Shown here in pieces: positions 14,745-15,484 of a stretch of 15,484 nt of DNA. Position 1 is the stretch's first letter; every line of letters starts with the position of its first letter. The translations under genes were made by a program, and so were the position numbers. The stretch covers positions 1-15,484 of the forward strand of contig UQZE01000038.1 of assembly GCA_900545325.1 (NCBI GenBank), read 5' to 3'. The notes under the pieces were generated by a model, which saw only the letters and a list, made by a program, of their open reading frames with translations, had not been told where the DNA came from and ran no database searches. Source of the DNA: an uncultured Eubacteriales bacterium. Lineage in GTDB: Bacteria; Bacillota; Clostridia; Christensenellales; Borkfalkiaceae.

Positions 14745-15484
14745 ATGGCAAAAATCAATGTGCTCGACAGTTCGGTTTATAACCGTATCGCCGCGGGCGA
14801 AGTGGTGGAAAGGCCGTTTTCCGTAGTGAAAGAACTGGTAGAAAACTCCATAGACGCGGGAGCAAAAAATATCGCGGTTGAAATCCTCGACGGCGGAATT
14901 TCTTCGATAAGGATTACGGATGACGGCTGCGGCATCGAAAAAGACGAACTGAAAAAGGCGCTCATGCCGCACGCCACGAGTAAAATCCGCGAAGTCGGAG
15001 ATCTCGACGCCATACTGACGCTCGGCTTCCGCGGAGAAGCGCTTGCAAGCATCGCCTCGGTAGCCAAAATAAAAATCGCATCTAAACCGCAAGGGCAGGA
15101 ATTCGGCGCGTTCATTTCCTGCGAGGGCGGAAAAAACGAAACGATTTCCGACTGCGGTCTTGGCGGCGGGACGGAAATCACCGTCCGCGAATTATTTTTC
15201 AATACGCCCGCGCGGCATAAATTTCTCAAGACGGCGAAATCCGAAGAAAGCGATATTTCCAATATAGTATCGCGCTTTATTTTAGGCAATCCGCATATTT
15301 CCTTCAAATATACCGCAAACGGAAAACTCGTTTATCAGTCTTACGGCGACGGGCTTGAGAGCGCCATGCTCAGCGTTTACGGAAAGGCGACGATAGACAA
15401 CTGTTTTTATATCGATTCAGAGAAATACGGGATACGCCTCAAAGGCTATATCGGAAAACATCATTTCACCAAGCCGAACAGAAC
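14745..15484 (+). CDS. mutL: DNA mismatch repair protein MutL, N-terminal part (3' end outside window)
   Basis: MutL is the GHKL ATPase that couples mismatch recognition by MutS to strand removal. The open frame runs from ATG 14745 to the right edge, about 246 residues, all in the ATPase and the start of the transducer domain. Visible motifs: IAAGEVVERP (15-24), KELVENSIDAGA with E33 and N34, DDGCGI at 59-64, HATSKI at 76-81, TLGFRGEAL at 92-100, and GGGTEITVRELFFNTPARHKFLK. The start matches the family exactly. Ribosome-site material AAAGG(AA)AAGG lies at 14723-14733 within the end of mutS, with a 3-bp gap, so translation is probably coupled. The C-terminal endonuclease domain expected in a clostridial MutL lies outside the window and cannot be checked. 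Confidence 0.96.
   Translation, partial: MAKINVLDSSVYNRIAAGEVVERPFSVVKELVENSIDAGAKNIAVEILDGGISSIRITDDGCGIEKDELKKALMPHATSKIREVGDLDAILTLGFRGEALASIASVAKIKIASKPQGQEFGAFISCEGGKNETISDCGLGGGTEITVRELFFNTPARHKFLKTAKSEESDISNIVSRFILGNPHISFKYTANGKLVYQSYGDGLESAMLSVYGKATIDNCFYIDSEKYGIRLKGYIGKHHFTKPNR

Noticed and set aside
1..15484. tRNA/rRNA genes, CRISPR arrays, insertion sequences, phage genes or riboswitches
   Set aside because: I looked for repeated units, transposase or integrase motifs, cloverleaf-like segments and long structured leaders. Intergenic spaces are all about 110 bases or shorter and explained by promoters, terminators and ribosome sites.

Overview
The window is a dense stretch of bacterial chromosome holding nine protein genes and no RNA genes, mobile elements or CRISPR arrays. 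Gene content and order point to a Gram-positive clostridial lineage (Bacillota, Clostridia). The evidence is a miaB-mutS-mutL run, a mutS2 downstream of pheT, a ThiI without a rhodanese domain paired with its own cysteine desulfurase, a U32 protein with a DUF3656-type middle, Shine-Dalgarno sites close to AGGAGG, and sigma-A-type promoters. Base composition is moderate, with many GCG/CGC codons mixed with AAA/GAA/ATA codons. That would suit an uncultivated gut clostridium, but the species cannot be read from the sequence.

Layout: (1) 1-746, the 3' end of pheT, closed by a strong intrinsic terminator. (2) 796-5588, a promoter followed by a U32-family RNA-hydroxylation-type gene and mutS2. The promoter lies so close to the U32 start codon that the mRNA is probably leaderless. 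(3) 5589-8502, a fresh extended -10 promoter directly after the mutS2 stop. It is followed by a small two-helix membrane protein of unknown function, a cysteine desulfurase (ATGA overlap) and thiI (TAATG overlap). (4) 8506-8534, a hairpin that can terminate transcription from both sides. (5) 8545-10755 on the minus strand, a class A penicillin-binding protein. (6) 10800 to the end, a consensus promoter with a perfect inverted repeat over its -10 element, driving miaB, mutS and mutL (cut by the window edge).

Most genes fall into two themes. One is tRNA/rRNA handling that depends on Fe-S clusters or persulfide sulfur: PheT, the U32 protein, cysteine desulfurase with ThiI, and MiaB. The other is DNA/ribosome surveillance by MutS-family ATPases: MutS2, MutS and MutL. 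I see no obvious new defence or mobile system. The most open items are the coupled small membrane protein, the candidate operator at miaB, and the probable leaderless U32 message. No gene-free stretch exceeds about 110 bases.
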